64,000 nt of DNA from UBA877 sp035506155 (GTDB lineage: Bacteria > Chloroflexota > Anaerolineae > Anaerolineales > Villigracilaceae), in contig DATJPX010000041.1 in NCBI GenBank assembly GCA_035506155.1, positions 1 through 64,000 on the forward strand, given 5' to 3'. Within the stretch, counting starts at the first letter, position 1. Each line of letters starts with the position of its first letter. Below the pieces are notes generated by a model. That model was not told the DNA's origin, did not search any database, and saw only the letters and a list, made by a program, of their open reading frames with translations. Of this stretch, positions 33,613 through 42,848 are shown piece after piece. The position numbers and the translations under genes were made by a program.

Positions 33613-34596
33613 TCAGGCCTGCCGGCTGAGCAGCGGCACTTCGACCTGTTTGAGCAGTTCTTCGACCACGCCGACAGTCGTCTCCCCGCTGAGGGCATTC
33701 TCCGGGTTGATGACCATGCGGTGGGCCAGGCAGGCCGCCGCCACGGATTTCACGTCGTCGGGGATGACGTAATCCCGCCCGTCCAGGGCAGCGCGCGCCT
33801 GGGCGGTGTGGAACAACGCCAGGCTGCCGCGCGGGCTCGCTCCCAGGCTCAGGGCGGGATGCTCCCGGGTGGCATGGACCAGGTTGAGGATATATCGGCG
33901 CACGCCCTCCACAACCTGCACTTTTCGCACCTGCTGTTGCAGCTCGGGGAGATGCTTGCCGTCGGCGGCGCGGCCGAGGCGATCGATCGGGTGGGCAAGC
34001 TGCTGCATCTGCAGCATGGCGTCCTCGGCGCCGCCCTCCGGATAGCCCAGGCTCAGCCGGAGCAGGAACCGGTCCAGCTGGGCCTCGGGGAGGGGGAAGG
34101 TCCCTTCAAACTCGATCGGGTTCTGGGTGGCCAGGACGAGGAAGGGCTTCGGCAGCGGATAAGTGACCCCGTCCACGCTGACCTGGGCCTCGCCCATGGC
34201 TTCCAGCAGGGCGCTCTGGGTACGGGGCGTGGCCCGGTTGATCTCGTCGGCGAGCAGGACCTGGCTGAATGCCGGACCGGGGCGGAATTCGAACTCGCGG
34301 GATTTCTGGTTGAAGACCGAAACGCCCGTGATGTCGTTCGGCAGCAGGTCGGGGGTGCATTGGACCCGCTTGAACTCCAGGCCGGTGCTGACCGCCAGGG
34401 CCCGCGCCAGCATGGTCTTGCCGGTGCCGGGGGCATCCTCGATCAGCACGTGTCCTTCGCATAGCAAAGCAAGCAGCAACTGCTCGATGACCGGACGTTT
34501 TCCGACGATGACTTTCTCGACGTTGTCGATCACGGCCCCGGCGAATTCCCGCACCGAGTCGGCGTTTTTTATCCTGCCCGTTTTTTGAGGGGTCAT
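33613..34596 (-). CDS. MoxR-family AAA+ ATPase
   Basis: 327 residues from ATG at 34596 (MTPQKTGRI). Walker A is DAPGTGKT, the following segment FKRVQCTPDLLPNDITG is a MoxR hallmark, Walker B is VLLADEINRATPRTQSALLEAM, and sensor 1 is LATQNPIEFEGTFPLPEAQLDRF. MoxR ATPases act as chaperones with VWA/DUF58 partners. It ends a module behind TgpA (26 nt gap) and DUF58, the common three-gene arrangement. An upstream in-frame extension overlaps tgpA and is not used. Confidence 0.95.
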   Translation of the reverse strand: MTPQKTGRIKNADSVREFAGAVIDNVEKVIVGKRPVIEQLLLALLCEGHVLIEDAPGTGKTMLARALAVSTGLEFKRVQCTPDLLPNDITGVSVFNQKSREFEFRPGPAFSQVLLADEINRATPRTQSALLEAMGEAQVSVDGVTYPLPKPFLVLATQNPIEFEGTFPLPEAQLDRFLLRLSLGYPEGGAEDAMLQMQQLAHPIDRLGRAADGKHLPELQQQVRKVQVVEGVRRYILNLVHATREHPALSLGASPRGSLALFHTAQARAALDGRDYVIPDDVKSVAAACLAHRMVINPENALSGETTVGVVEELLKQVEVPLLSRQA

Positions 34597-34622
34597 GAGG
34601 AAGCCTTCTCTCTTTGAGTGGA

Positions 34623-36968
34623 TTATGCAACCGTCCGACCGATTTGGGAAGAGCGACCGGCCCTGTTCCGGCCGGCGGCTTTCCGGATCCGGATCAGCCA
34701 CAGCCGCCAGCGCAGGCGAAGCCAGTGCCCGGCCAGCGGACCCGCCTGCGCCTCGGAAGGACGATAACTGGCCAGGACGATCTCCCGCAGGAGAGCCTGG
34801 ACGGCCTCCACCGGATCGTTTTTGCCGAAGCCGGTCAGCTCGGCGAGCCGCCGGCTGAATGCGGCCGAAAATTCGAACGGGGTGATGCCCCTCTCCGTGC
34901 GCAGCCCCAGGCGGAGGGCGTGCCGGCGCATCCGCCGGTAGACCTCGGCTGCCGCCAATGGACCGGGAAGACGGCGCAAGCGGTAATCGTCCAGGCCAAG
35001 CCACGCAAGCCCGAGCAGCGCTGCCAGGGCAATCAGGCTGGCAGGGAAAAGCGCCCAGGGCCTGCCCGCCGCCGGCTGTCCGGCCGGCAGAGCGGACGGG
35101 ATGATGGCCGGCGGCGTTTCCGCCGGGAGCGGCTGGCTGCGGTCCAGGGCTGGGCGGGAGGGGGTGGCCTCGAACGGCATCCAGCCGATCCCCGGGAAAT
35201 AGACTTCGGCCCAGGAGTGCGCGTCCGCCTCCGTGACCACGAAACGCCGCGAGTTGAGATTGAAGGTCCCGGGGGCGTACCCAACCGCCAGGCGAGCCGG
35301 GATGCCGGCGGCGCGCGCCAGGACGACCATCGACGTGGCAAAGTAGTCGCAGTAGCCTTTCTTCAGGTCGAACAGGAAATAATCGACCACGTCCCGCTGT
35401 TGGGGTGGGTAAGGCACATCGAGCGTGTACGGAAACGTGCGCAGATACTCCTCGATCGCCACCGCCCGGTCATAGGGCGTGAGGGCCTCGGCGGTCAGGC
35501 GGAGCGCCAGGGCCTTGACTCGCTCCGGAATTTCGGGCGGAAGCGCAAGGAAGCGTTCCCGGACCCAGTCCGGGTAGATTTCCCCGGCCTGGCGCAGGGT
35601 TTGTTCGTCTGCCACCGGGACAAGGGAGATGATCTGGTAAGCGGTCGAATGAGCGCTGCCGATCCCGAACAGGTCGCCGGTCGAGCGCCAGGCAGCCAAG
35701 CTCGGGAGGTTGGCGGTCACCGGCTCGCCGGCCGCGTAGATCGTCCCACCCAGGTTCTCGACCGGGGAAAAATCCTGCTGGACCGGGATGTGGCTGGCGG
35801 CCTGGCCTGGCTGCAGGGGTTCGTTTGCCGCCAGCGTTTCAGTGGTCGTATCGCTCGAGTTCCAACCCTGTCCGGTATAGACGTCATAAGTGAAACCGCG
35901 CCAGTAGAGAGGCAGGGGCTGGCCGTTTTGGGAAAGCGCTGCCAGGTTTTCCACGCCGACCGTCATGACCACCCGGTCCGACAGCTCCGGCCCCGAGCCG
36001 ATCAGGTGGTCGCGCGGCAGCCCGGGGCTGCGCGCCGCCCGGAACTCGTCCGGCACTGCGGTGCCACCAGGCAGGACACCCAGGGACTGCGCCAGGCTGC
36101 CGTGCGCCTGTTCAGCGGGCCTGCGCAGCTCGTCGATCCAGTGGCGGATGCGCTGGACCGAGAGGGATGGCAGGGCGGCGGAAAGGCCCACCAGGAGCAG
36201 GCTGGCGAACAGGGCGCTGTTGAGGATCTGGCGGCCCTTGCGGGCCGGATACGCCACCCCCTTGGTATTCCAACCTCGCTGGCGGCTGCCCTGCTGGACG
36301 GCTGCCGTGAGCAACAGGGTAAACCCCAACACCAGATACAGGCCGGGAAACAACCGCTGGCTCGCAGACAGCGTTCCCAGGCTGAGCAGCACGGCCGGCG
36401 AGACGGCCAGCAGGGCGTTCCGGCGGGCTTCGACGATCCAGCCGGCCCAGGCGGCGACGATCCAAACGAGTCCGTTCCAGACCAACGTGGCAGCCACCGG
36501 ATCGTAAGCCGGTTTCCCGGAGGCCAGGGCTTTTGTCCAGGCCTCCACCCGTTGGAGCAGGACGGATATGGATTTCGCCAGGTCGCCGAGCAAAATGTTC
36601 AATTGCTGCGGATTGCCCCGCACGCTTTTGTAGAAGGGCAGCAGCCCGATCAGGCGGCGGGCCGATTCCATGGCGAGGCCGGCCAGTTTCCCGGCCAACC
36701 CGCCCGGAATGAGCAGCAGGAAAAGCAGCCCGGCCGGGAGCAGGATCAGCACAGCCCGGATGGCAGGTTGACGGAGGTATGCCAGTCCCCATGCCAGGAG
36801 CAGGGCAAGCAGCAGGCTCAGGGAAAGGGCAACCCAGTCCGGACCCTGCAGCGCGACCGTCAGCCCGGCGAGGGCCGCCGCCAGGATGACGAAGAGCAGG
36901 GCCAGGATGAGAATCTCCCCGGCGCCTCTCGAAGGGGAGATCCGGGTGCTCAATCCATGCTCTGCCAT
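34623..36968 (-). CDS. TgpA-like membrane transglutaminase
   Basis: 781 residues. Two N-terminal blocks of helices precede a large extracytoplasmic transglutaminase domain with KKGYCDYFATSMVVLARAAG (catalytic Cys), AHSWAEVYFPG (His) and the FEATP Asp-position stretch. A further helix (LIALAALLGLAWLGL) and a C-terminal DUF4129-type tail follow. TgpA of Pseudomonas is essential and its substrate is unclear. ATG at 36968 has GGGGAGG upstream and lies 19 nt inside the DUF58 gene, so translation is coupled. Confidence 0.92.
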   Translation of the reverse strand: MAEHGLSTRISPSRGAGEILILALLFVILAAALAGLTVALQGPDWVALSLSLLLALLLAWGLAYLRQPAIRAVLILLPAGLLFLLLIPGGLAGKLAGLAMESARRLIGLLPFYKSVRGNPQQLNILLGDLAKSISVLLQRVEAWTKALASGKPAYDPVAATLVWNGLVWIVAAWAGWIVEARRNALLAVSPAVLLSLGTLSASQRLFPGLYLVLGFTLLLTAAVQQGSRQRGWNTKGVAYPARKGRQILNSALFASLLLVGLSAALPSLSVQRIRHWIDELRRPAEQAHGSLAQSLGVLPGGTAVPDEFRAARSPGLPRDHLIGSGPELSDRVVMTVGVENLAALSQNGQPLPLYWRGFTYDVYTGQGWNSSDTTTETLAANEPLQPGQAASHIPVQQDFSPVENLGGTIYAAGEPVTANLPSLAAWRSTGDLFGIGSAHSTAYQIISLVPVADEQTLRQAGEIYPDWVRERFLALPPEIPERVKALALRLTAEALTPYDRAVAIEEYLRTFPYTLDVPYPPQQRDVVDYFLFDLKKGYCDYFATSMVVLARAAGIPARLAVGYAPGTFNLNSRRFVVTEADAHSWAEVYFPGIGWMPFEATPSRPALDRSQPLPAETPPAIIPSALPAGQPAAGRPWALFPASLIALAALLGLAWLGLDDYRLRRLPGPLAAAEVYRRMRRHALRLGLRTERGITPFEFSAAFSRRLAELTGFGKNDPVEAVQALLREIVLASYRPSEAQAGPLAGHWLRLRWRLWLIRIRKAAGRNRAGRSSQIGRTVA

Positions 36969-38254
36969 GCCGCCTCCCCTTTTTCCAGGTAGCGTTGGCT
37001 GGATTCCGGCCTGCCCATGCGGCCGGGCCCGGCCCGGCCGGAGGGGGCGTAGGCTTCCTCGAGCAGGACCCGCGGCATGTTGGCGTGGGCGATCCCGTTG
37101 TGAGCCAGGACGGAAGACAGCCGATCCTGCCCCTGGAGGCCGCCGAATTCGAGCGGGTCGACCAGGAGAACTGTGAGCCGGCTGCTGACCGCTTGCCCGG
37201 CGGCCGCCACCCAGGCCGGATCGGACGTCGGGGTGATCACGATCAGGCTGGCGGCCTGGGCGGGCCGGCCGAGGCTCATTAACTGGGCCAGGGATCGCTC
37301 ACCCGGCCCGGCGACGGCCAGGGCGCGCTGAACCCGCCAGCGCTGGGCCGGGTCGGAACGCGGCTCCATCCAGACCAGCTTTGGCCCGGCCAGGGCCAAA
37401 CCCACCCGGCGGCCTTCCCTCAGCCCTCGTCCGGCCAGGGAGGCTGCCAGAACGATGGAAAGCTCCAGGGTGGAGTCCTGCCCGGTCCCGGCCTGGGCGG
37501 AAGCTTCCAGGTCGACGAATATCCACCAGTCATCCGATGTTGCCGACTCGAGTTGGCGGACGATCAGGTCGTCGGAGTGGGCCGAGGCGCGCCAATGGAT
37601 GCGCCGCAGACTGTCGCCCGCCTGGTATTCGCGCACGCCGGCGTCGCTGATCTCACGTTCCAGGGATCGGCGACGGCGCTGGCGGTCGCCCGCCCAACCG
37701 CCGGGGGTAATGCGCAGGCGGTCGAGGGCGAGCCGGGGTGGGGTGACCAGGATGGTGCTGGAATGCGGGTCGTGCAGGGTCAGGGCGTAAATCCCGAACG
37801 GGTCGCCGGTCTGCAGGCGGGTCGGTCCGAGCGTATACACGCCGCGCCGCCTGAACTGGTGGATCGGGTGGCGCCGGCGGGAGGCGCGCGCCTCCACGTC
37901 CGAGACCAGCCGGATCGGGTCGGCGAGCGAATCCGATTCGTCGATGATCTCCACCCAGATGGCCGGCAGGCGGCTTGTATTGGTGATGATGATTTCCTCG
38001 GGCACCGAATCCCCGACCCGCGCCCAGGCGAGATGGATTTTTCTCTGGATGCCCAACCCACGCTCCAGGGCCATGACCCAGCCGGCTGCGAACAGCCAGG
38101 CGCCGGCGGTCCCGATCAGGAAGATCAGCCAGCCGCGGAACCCCGTCAGGAGGTAGAGCAGCCCGAACAGTACGGCCAGGAACGGCAGGAGCGGCGCTTG
38201 GAGCCGGCGTTCCGGACAGGGGCGGGAATCCTTGGGCGACCGTTTTTTTGTCGT
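36950..38254 (-). CDS. DUF58 protein, apparently starting at ACG
   Basis: 434 residues in the frame KKRSPKDSRPCPERR... Two N-terminal helices (FLAVLFGLLYLLTGFRGWLI and a second) are followed by a beta-rich segment, the DUF58 signature GDSLRRIHWRASAHSDDLIV and a degenerate VWA-like fold. DUF58 proteins partner with MoxR and TgpA. Between the oppF stop (38329) and KKRSP this frame has no ATG, GTG or TTG. GGAGG lies exactly 5 nt before an ACG codon at 38254, the best-placed start. A frameshift in a 7-A run (8 A would fuse it to ATG at 38259) is the alternative. Confidence 0.8.
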   Translation of the reverse strand, partial: TTKKRSPKDSRPCPERRLQAPLLPFLAVLFGLLYLLTGFRGWLIFLIGTAGAWLFAAGWVMALERGLGIQRKIHLAWARVGDSVPEEIIITNTSRLPAIWVEIIDESDSLADPIRLVSDVEARASRRRHPIHQFRRRGVYTLGPTRLQTGDPFGIYALTLHDPHSSTILVTPPRLALDRLRITPGGWAGDRQRRRRSLEREISDAGVREYQAGDSLRRIHWRASAHSDDLIVRQLESATSDDWWIFVDLEASAQAGTGQDSTLELSIVLAASLAGRGLREGRRVGLALAGPKLVWMEPRSDPAQRWRVQRALAVAGPGERSLAQLMSLGRPAQAASLIVITPTSDPAWVAAAGQAVSSRLTVLLVDPLEFGGLQGQDRLSSVLAHNGIAHANMPRVLLEEAYAPSGRAGPGRMGRPESSQRYLEKGEAAWQSMD

Positions 38255-38290
38255 AACATCCTCCAGCGGATCATGGAAAGGCGGAGAATC

Positions 38291-38323
38291 AACCGCACGG
38301 ATGTGCGTTCCATCCGTGCGGTT
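38291..38323. terminator. Hairpin between oppF and the DUF58 gene
   Basis: A perfect 13-bp stem (AACCGCACGGATG with its complement, 7-nt loop) lies just after the oppF stop but lacks a T-run on the minus strand. It may act as an mRNA-end protector or partial terminator, letting some transcription reach DUF58-tgpA-moxR. Confidence 0.6.
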
Positions 38324-38328
38324 CTCGT

Positions 38329-39387
38329 TTACTTGAGCAGCTCTTCTGCAAAGTGGCAGGCCACCTGGTGTCCCGGACGGATCTCCCGCAAAGGCGGTTC
38401 CTCCGCCGAACAGATCTCCTTGGCCAGCGGGCAACGGGGGTGGAAATGGCAGCCCGACGGCGGATTGATGGCATTCGGGATTTCGCCGGCCGGCATGGGC
38501 TCGGTGCGCCGGTAGAGCGGGTCCGGCACGGGGACCGCTTCCAGGAGGGCCCGGGTGTAGGGGTGGGCGGAATGCTCGTAGACTTCCTTCAGCGGACCGA
38601 CCTCGCACAGCTTCCCCAGGTACATGATGGCGATCCGGTCGCAGACATACTTGGCGGTGGCCAGGTCGTGGGTGATGAACAGGTAGGTCAGGTCGAACTC
38701 TTCCTTCATTTTCATCATCAGGTCGAGCAGGATCGACCGGACGGAAACGTCGGCCATGGCAATGGGCTCGTCCGCCACGATGAATTCAGGGAAGGTCACC
38801 AGGGCGCGGGCCAGCACGACGCGCTGGCGCTGCCCGCCCGAGATCTGGTGCGGAAAGAGGTCGTAATATGCTTCCGGGGGGTTCATCCCCACGGCGTGGA
38901 GGATCTCCAATACCTGTTTGCGGCGGTCCGCCGGGGTGAATTCAGGCATGTGGATCTGGGCCGGATGCTCGATGGCCTGTCCCAGGGTCATGCGCGGGTT
39001 GAGCGAGGCAAGTGGGTCCTGGAAGACGATCTGCATGCGCGAGCGCATCCGGCGCATCTCCTCGGAAGAAAGGCTTTCGAGGTCGACGCCGTCGAAGACC
39101 ACCTTGCCGGAGGTGGGTTCATGCAGGCGCAGGACCAGCCGCCCGACGGTGGATTTCCCGGAACCGCTTTCCCCGGCCAGGCCGAAGACCTCGCCGCGCT
39201 TGATGGTGAAGCTGACCCCGTCCACCGCTTTGACGGCGGGGATATGTCCGCGGTTGAGCAGGGAGGCCAGGAAACCGCTTTGGACCGGGAAGTGTTTGCG
39301 CAAATCCTCGACCCGGATCAGGTCTTCGCCCGCGATGGCGACTCGGTCCGATTTGTTTCTGGCGGCGGGCAGGTTCGGTCTAGCCAT
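38329..39387 (-). CDS. oppF: Peptide ABC transporter ATPase, OppF type
   Basis: 352 residues. Walker A is GESGSGKST, the signature SGGQRQRV, and Walker B FIVADEPIAMADVS. In that last motif the usual ADEPVSALD is changed to ADEPIAMAD. The C-terminal zinc-like oligopeptide extension has GCHFHPRCPLAKEIC. It belongs to the OppBCDF importer. ATG at 39387 follows AGGAGGTCCGCC and overlaps oppD by 8 nt. Confidence 0.93.
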   Translation of the reverse strand: MARPNLPAARNKSDRVAIAGEDLIRVEDLRKHFPVQSGFLASLLNRGHIPAVKAVDGVSFTIKRGEVFGLAGESGSGKSTVGRLVLRLHEPTSGKVVFDGVDLESLSSEEMRRMRSRMQIVFQDPLASLNPRMTLGQAIEHPAQIHMPEFTPADRRKQVLEILHAVGMNPPEAYYDLFPHQISGGQRQRVVLARALVTFPEFIVADEPIAMADVSVRSILLDLMMKMKEEFDLTYLFITHDLATAKYVCDRIAIMYLGKLCEVGPLKEVYEHSAHPYTRALLEAVPVPDPLYRRTEPMPAGEIPNAINPPSGCHFHPRCPLAKEICSAEEPPLREIRPGHQVACHFAEELLK

Positions 39388-40393
39388 GGCGGACCTCCTG
39401 CTTGCCCGAAGTTTTAACGGCGCTGGCTTTCTGGTATATCCAGCACGAAGCCAAGTGACCGTTGGCGACCGGCTCGAACGCGGGATCTTCCTTCGAGCAG
39501 ATGTCCATCACGAAGGGACAGCGCGGATGGAAACGGCAGCCGCTGGGTGGATGGAGGAGGCTGGGCGGTTCGCCGCCCATCTTGTACAGCTCCCCACCGT
39601 CCAGCTTGATGTTTGGCACCGATTTCAGCAGGCCCTGGGTGTAGGGATGCTTTGGGTCGGCGAAGACGTCCCGGGCGGTGCCGACTTCGGCCATCTTGGC
39701 CGCGTACATGACGGCCACCCGGTCGGCCACTTCGGCCACCACACCGATATTGTGGGTGATGAGCAGGATGGTCAGCCCGAATTCTTTTTGGAGTTCCTTG
39801 AGCAAGTCGAGGAATTTCGCTTCGACGATTACGTCCAGGGATGTGGTGGGTTCGTCGGCGATGACCAGCTTGGCCCGCAGTGCCAGGGCCAGCGAGATCA
39901 TGACGCGCTGGCGCATCCCGCCGGACATCTGGTGGGGGTATTCCTTGAGACGCTCCCGGCGGATGCCCAGGCGCTCGACCAATTCCTCGGCGCGCTTGCG
40001 GGCGGCCGCGTCGCTGGTTTCGGGCTCGTGGGTGTGGATCGTTTCGGTCAGATGGTCGAGGATGCGTTCGACCGGATTAAGGGAAGTCATCGGGTCCTGG
40101 AAGACCATGCCGATCTCGGCGCCGCGGATGTCAGGCATTTCGCGCATCGACAGGCTCATCAGGTCGCGGCCATCGAACCACAATTCGCCGCCGGTGATGC
40201 TGGCGGGACCGTCATGCAGGCGCATCAAGGCCTTGCCGAGGGTCGATTTGCCGCAGCCGGATTCGCCGACCAGGCCAAGGATCTCGCCCCGGCGGATGTC
40301 CAGCGAGACATCGTCGACGGCGCGTACATTGCCGCCGCGGGTCTTGTATTCGACGGTCAAATTGCGAACGGAATAAAGGATATCGTCGGACAT
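39380..40393 (-). CDS. oppD: Peptide ABC transporter ATPase, OppD type
   Basis: 337 residues. Walker A is GESGCGKST, the signature SGGMRQRV, Walker B LVIADEPTTSLDV, and the C-terminal Fe-S-like cysteine motif GCRFHPRCPFVMDICSKEDP. It pairs with OppF under the two permeases. Its ATG overlaps the oppC TGA (TGATG). Confidence 0.95.
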   Translation of the reverse strand: MSDDILYSVRNLTVEYKTRGGNVRAVDDVSLDIRRGEILGLVGESGCGKSTLGKALMRLHDGPASITGGELWFDGRDLMSLSMREMPDIRGAEIGMVFQDPMTSLNPVERILDHLTETIHTHEPETSDAAARKRAEELVERLGIRRERLKEYPHQMSGGMRQRVMISLALALRAKLVIADEPTTSLDVIVEAKFLDLLKELQKEFGLTILLITHNIGVVAEVADRVAVMYAAKMAEVGTARDVFADPKHPYTQGLLKSVPNIKLDGGELYKMGGEPPSLLHPPSGCRFHPRCPFVMDICSKEDPAFEPVANGHLASCWIYQKASAVKTSGKQEVRHG

Positions 40394-41676
40394 CAGCGGT
40401 CTCTCAATCGTGGGTTGAAGATTTCCATCAGGCCTTCACCCATCAGCGTGAAGGCGAGCACCACCAGCAGGATGGCCAGGCCGGGGAAGGTGATCATCCA
40501 CCAGGCAGTCTGGATGAAGCGCTGGCCGCGGGCAAGGTCGATGCCCCAATCTGCCATGGTGGGCGGAAGGCCCAAGCCGAGGAAGGACAGCCCGGCGCCG
40601 GTCAGGATGGCATCCGCCACGTTGACCGAGAAGATGATTGCCACGGACGGGATGACGTTCGGGAAGATATAGCGCTGGAGGATTTCCAGGCTGCGTGCTC
40701 CGATGCTCTTGGCGGCCTCGACGTAGACCTCCTCCTTGACGGAAAGGGTCTGGCCGCGGACGATGCGGTAGTAGGTTGGAATGTAGAGCACGGAAATGGC
40801 GATGATGATATTGAACATGCTCGGGCCGAGCACGGCGGTGATGGCGATGGCCAGGATCAGGCCGGGGAAGGCATACAGGCTGTCCATCAGGAGGCTCAGC
40901 AGCCGGTCGAAGGTCCCGCCGACGAAGCCGGCCAGGAGACCCAGCGGCACACCCAGGAACAGGGAAACCAGGGAGGAGCTGAAACCGATGATCAGGGCAA
41001 TGCGCGTCCCCCAGAGCAACCGGCTCAGGACGTCCTGGCCGATATCGTTGGTTCCCAGGATGAACCCGCCGGCGGTTGCCGTTTCACCGGTCACGGATGT
41101 GGCTTCCCGCAGGGTCGGGAATTGGGCCTGGACCCGCTTGAATTCCGTCGTTTGGACGACCGCGGCTACGTCTGTCTTGTTAACAACCGCCTGCAGGACG
41201 CCTTCAAGATCGGGGTAACGATCGATGATCGGGCGCAGGCGCAAGCCGGCGGGTTGATTCTTGATCTCTCCGTCGATCTTCTGGGCGGCTTCATTAAGAG
41301 CCCCGGCGGTCGGGAGGCCTTGAACGACCGCCACGGTCGGACGGTCAGCCCCTGGGGCGACGGCCAGGTCCTGTAATTTGTTGATCGGTGAATCCTTCAG
41401 GACGACGAGGATCGGTAAATCCACCTGGGCGCCCGGCGCCAGGAAGCTCGGTCCTACCAGCGCATCCGGGGCATAAGGGGTGAAGACGCCCGGAAAGAAA
41501 GCGATGAAAATGAAGGCGACGACCAGCACGGCGGAAATAGCCACGAACCACCAGTCGGCGCCGTACCAGCGGCGGGCCATGAAGAGTCGGCGGACGAAAC
41601 CGACCCGTTTGAGTTCCACTTCCCAAGTGGTGCCTTCGGGAAGGGCTTCAGGAGGTTGTTCCTTGGTTTTTGCCAC
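40393..41676 (-). CDS. oppC: Peptide ABC permease OppC with large extracytoplasmic insertion
   Basis: 427 residues, about 120 more than usual. The first helix (about 42-62) and PYAPDALVGPSFLAPG are normal. The expected GTNDIGQD motif appears only at residue 208. Residues about 83-204 are inserted and contain PTVAVVQGLPTAGALNEAAQ and DLEGVLQAVVNKTDVAAVVQ. These look like parts of a type 3 solute-binding fold. The remainder is a normal permease with the EAA loop (EVYVEAAKSIGARSLEILQR) and GLGLPPTMADWG. It lies 3 nt after oppB. Confidence 0.92.
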   Translation of the reverse strand: MAKTKEQPPEALPEGTTWEVELKRVGFVRRLFMARRWYGADWWFVAISAVLVVAFIFIAFFPGVFTPYAPDALVGPSFLAPGAQVDLPILVVLKDSPINKLQDLAVAPGADRPTVAVVQGLPTAGALNEAAQKIDGEIKNQPAGLRLRPIIDRYPDLEGVLQAVVNKTDVAAVVQTTEFKRVQAQFPTLREATSVTGETATAGGFILGTNDIGQDVLSRLLWGTRIALIIGFSSSLVSLFLGVPLGLLAGFVGGTFDRLLSLLMDSLYAFPGLILAIAITAVLGPSMFNIIIAISVLYIPTYYRIVRGQTLSVKEEVYVEAAKSIGARSLEILQRYIFPNVIPSVAIIFSVNVADAILTGAGLSFLGLGLPPTMADWGIDLARGQRFIQTAWWMITFPGLAILLVVLAFTLMGEGLMEIFNPRLRDR

Positions 41677-41679
41677 TGT

Positions 41680-42777
41680 TTAGTACCTCACGCGGGGATC
41701 GACGAGGGAGTAGATGACGTCCACCGCCAGGCTGATCAGGGCAACCAGCATGGCGAAGACGGTGATGACGCTCTGGACGGCGGTGTAATCCCGGGCGGAG
41801 ATGCGCTCCACCAGGTAGCTGCCCATCCCCGGCCATGAGAAAACCGTCTCGGTCAGGACGGCTCCGGCCAGCAGGATGGCGACTTGCAGGCCGATGAGGG
41901 TGATGACCGGGATCATGGCATTCTTGAGCGCATGGCCGTAGATCAGCACCCGTTCGCGAATGCCGCGCGCCCGGGCCGCCGAGATGTAATCCGAGTGCAG
42001 CGTTTCGATGACATTGATGCGGGTCATGCGTACGAAAACGCCCGAGAGGATGAGTCCCAGGGTGATCGTCGGCAGGACCAGGTGCTGCAGCACCGAAAGG
42101 AAGGCCGGCCAGTTGCCGGAAATCAAGGCATCGATGCTATAGATGTTGGTGACCGTTTTCAGAGAAGTGCCGATGATCGCGTCGATGCGGCCGGAGATCG
42201 GCAGCCATTTGAGCCGGACTCCGAAAAAGAGCTGCAGGATCAGTCCCAACCAGAACACCGGCAGGGAATAGATGATCACCGAATAAATTCGCAGGGAGAA
42301 GTCGAGCGCCTTTTTGCGCTTGGAAGCTGCCAGCGCCCCACCGAATATCCCGATCAAGAGGGCCAGGATGGAGGCCGGGATGATCAGCTCCAGCGTGGCC
42401 GGGAATCGTTCGCTCATCTCGTCGATGATCGGACGGTGGCCGCCGACGAGGGAGTTCCCGAAGCGCAGGGTCACCATGTTCCACAGGAAGCGCCCATACT
42501 GAACGATCAAGGGATCGTTGAGGCCGAGCGTTTGCCGAATGTGGGCGATCATCTCCGGCGTGCCTTTGGGTCCCAGAGCCGACGAAACCGGATCACCCGG
42601 GAGGATGCGCAGGATGAAGAAGACCATGGTTGCTAGGATGAAGATCATCGGCAGGGTCAGGACGATGCGCGTCAGGATGTAGCGGCGAAGACCCGTCGAG
42701 CCGCGGGCGAATACGTACGCCAGCAGGAGCACGGACGGGACGCCAATAATAAGGGCAATGATTGCGATTGGGGACAC
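41680..42777 (-). CDS. oppB: Peptide ABC permease OppB
   Basis: 365 residues, somewhat longer than usual because of an extra N-terminal helix (IAIIALIIGVPSVLLLAYVF) before the standard RRYILTRIVLTLPMIF start. Landmarks are LPGDPV, LGLNDPLIVQYGRFL, FGNSL, and the EAA loop YISAARARGIRERVLIYGHAL. The start is GTG at 42777. The gene follows the substrate-binding protein by 71 nt with a hairpin between. Confidence 0.93.
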   Translation of the reverse strand: MSPIAIIALIIGVPSVLLLAYVFARGSTGLRRYILTRIVLTLPMIFILATMVFFILRILPGDPVSSALGPKGTPEMIAHIRQTLGLNDPLIVQYGRFLWNMVTLRFGNSLVGGHRPIIDEMSERFPATLELIIPASILALLIGIFGGALAASKRKKALDFSLRIYSVIIYSLPVFWLGLILQLFFGVRLKWLPISGRIDAIIGTSLKTVTNIYSIDALISGNWPAFLSVLQHLVLPTITLGLILSGVFVRMTRINVIETLHSDYISAARARGIRERVLIYGHALKNAMIPVITLIGLQVAILLAGAVLTETVFSWPGMGSYLVERISARDYTAVQSVITVFAMLVALISLAVDVIYSLVDPRVRY

Positions 42778-42803
42778 GGTTTTGTCGGATTGGGAGAATT
42801 GAG

Positions 42804-42834
42804 GATAGGGGCGGGAATTGCTCCCGCCCCTATC
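42804..42834 (-). terminator. Intercistronic hairpin after the solute-binding protein gene
   Basis: A perfect 13-bp GC-rich stem (GATAGGGGCGGGA with its complement, 5-nt loop) without a T-run. Such hairpins stabilise the binding-protein mRNA and reduce transcription into the permease genes. Confidence 0.7.
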
Positions 42835-42848
42835 GTTATAGTATAAGC

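Noticed and set aside
34597..35004. N-terminal extension of MoxR to 463 residues
   Set aside because: The extension is out-of-frame translation of tgpA; the proper MoxR start with family-typical N-terminus is at 34596.
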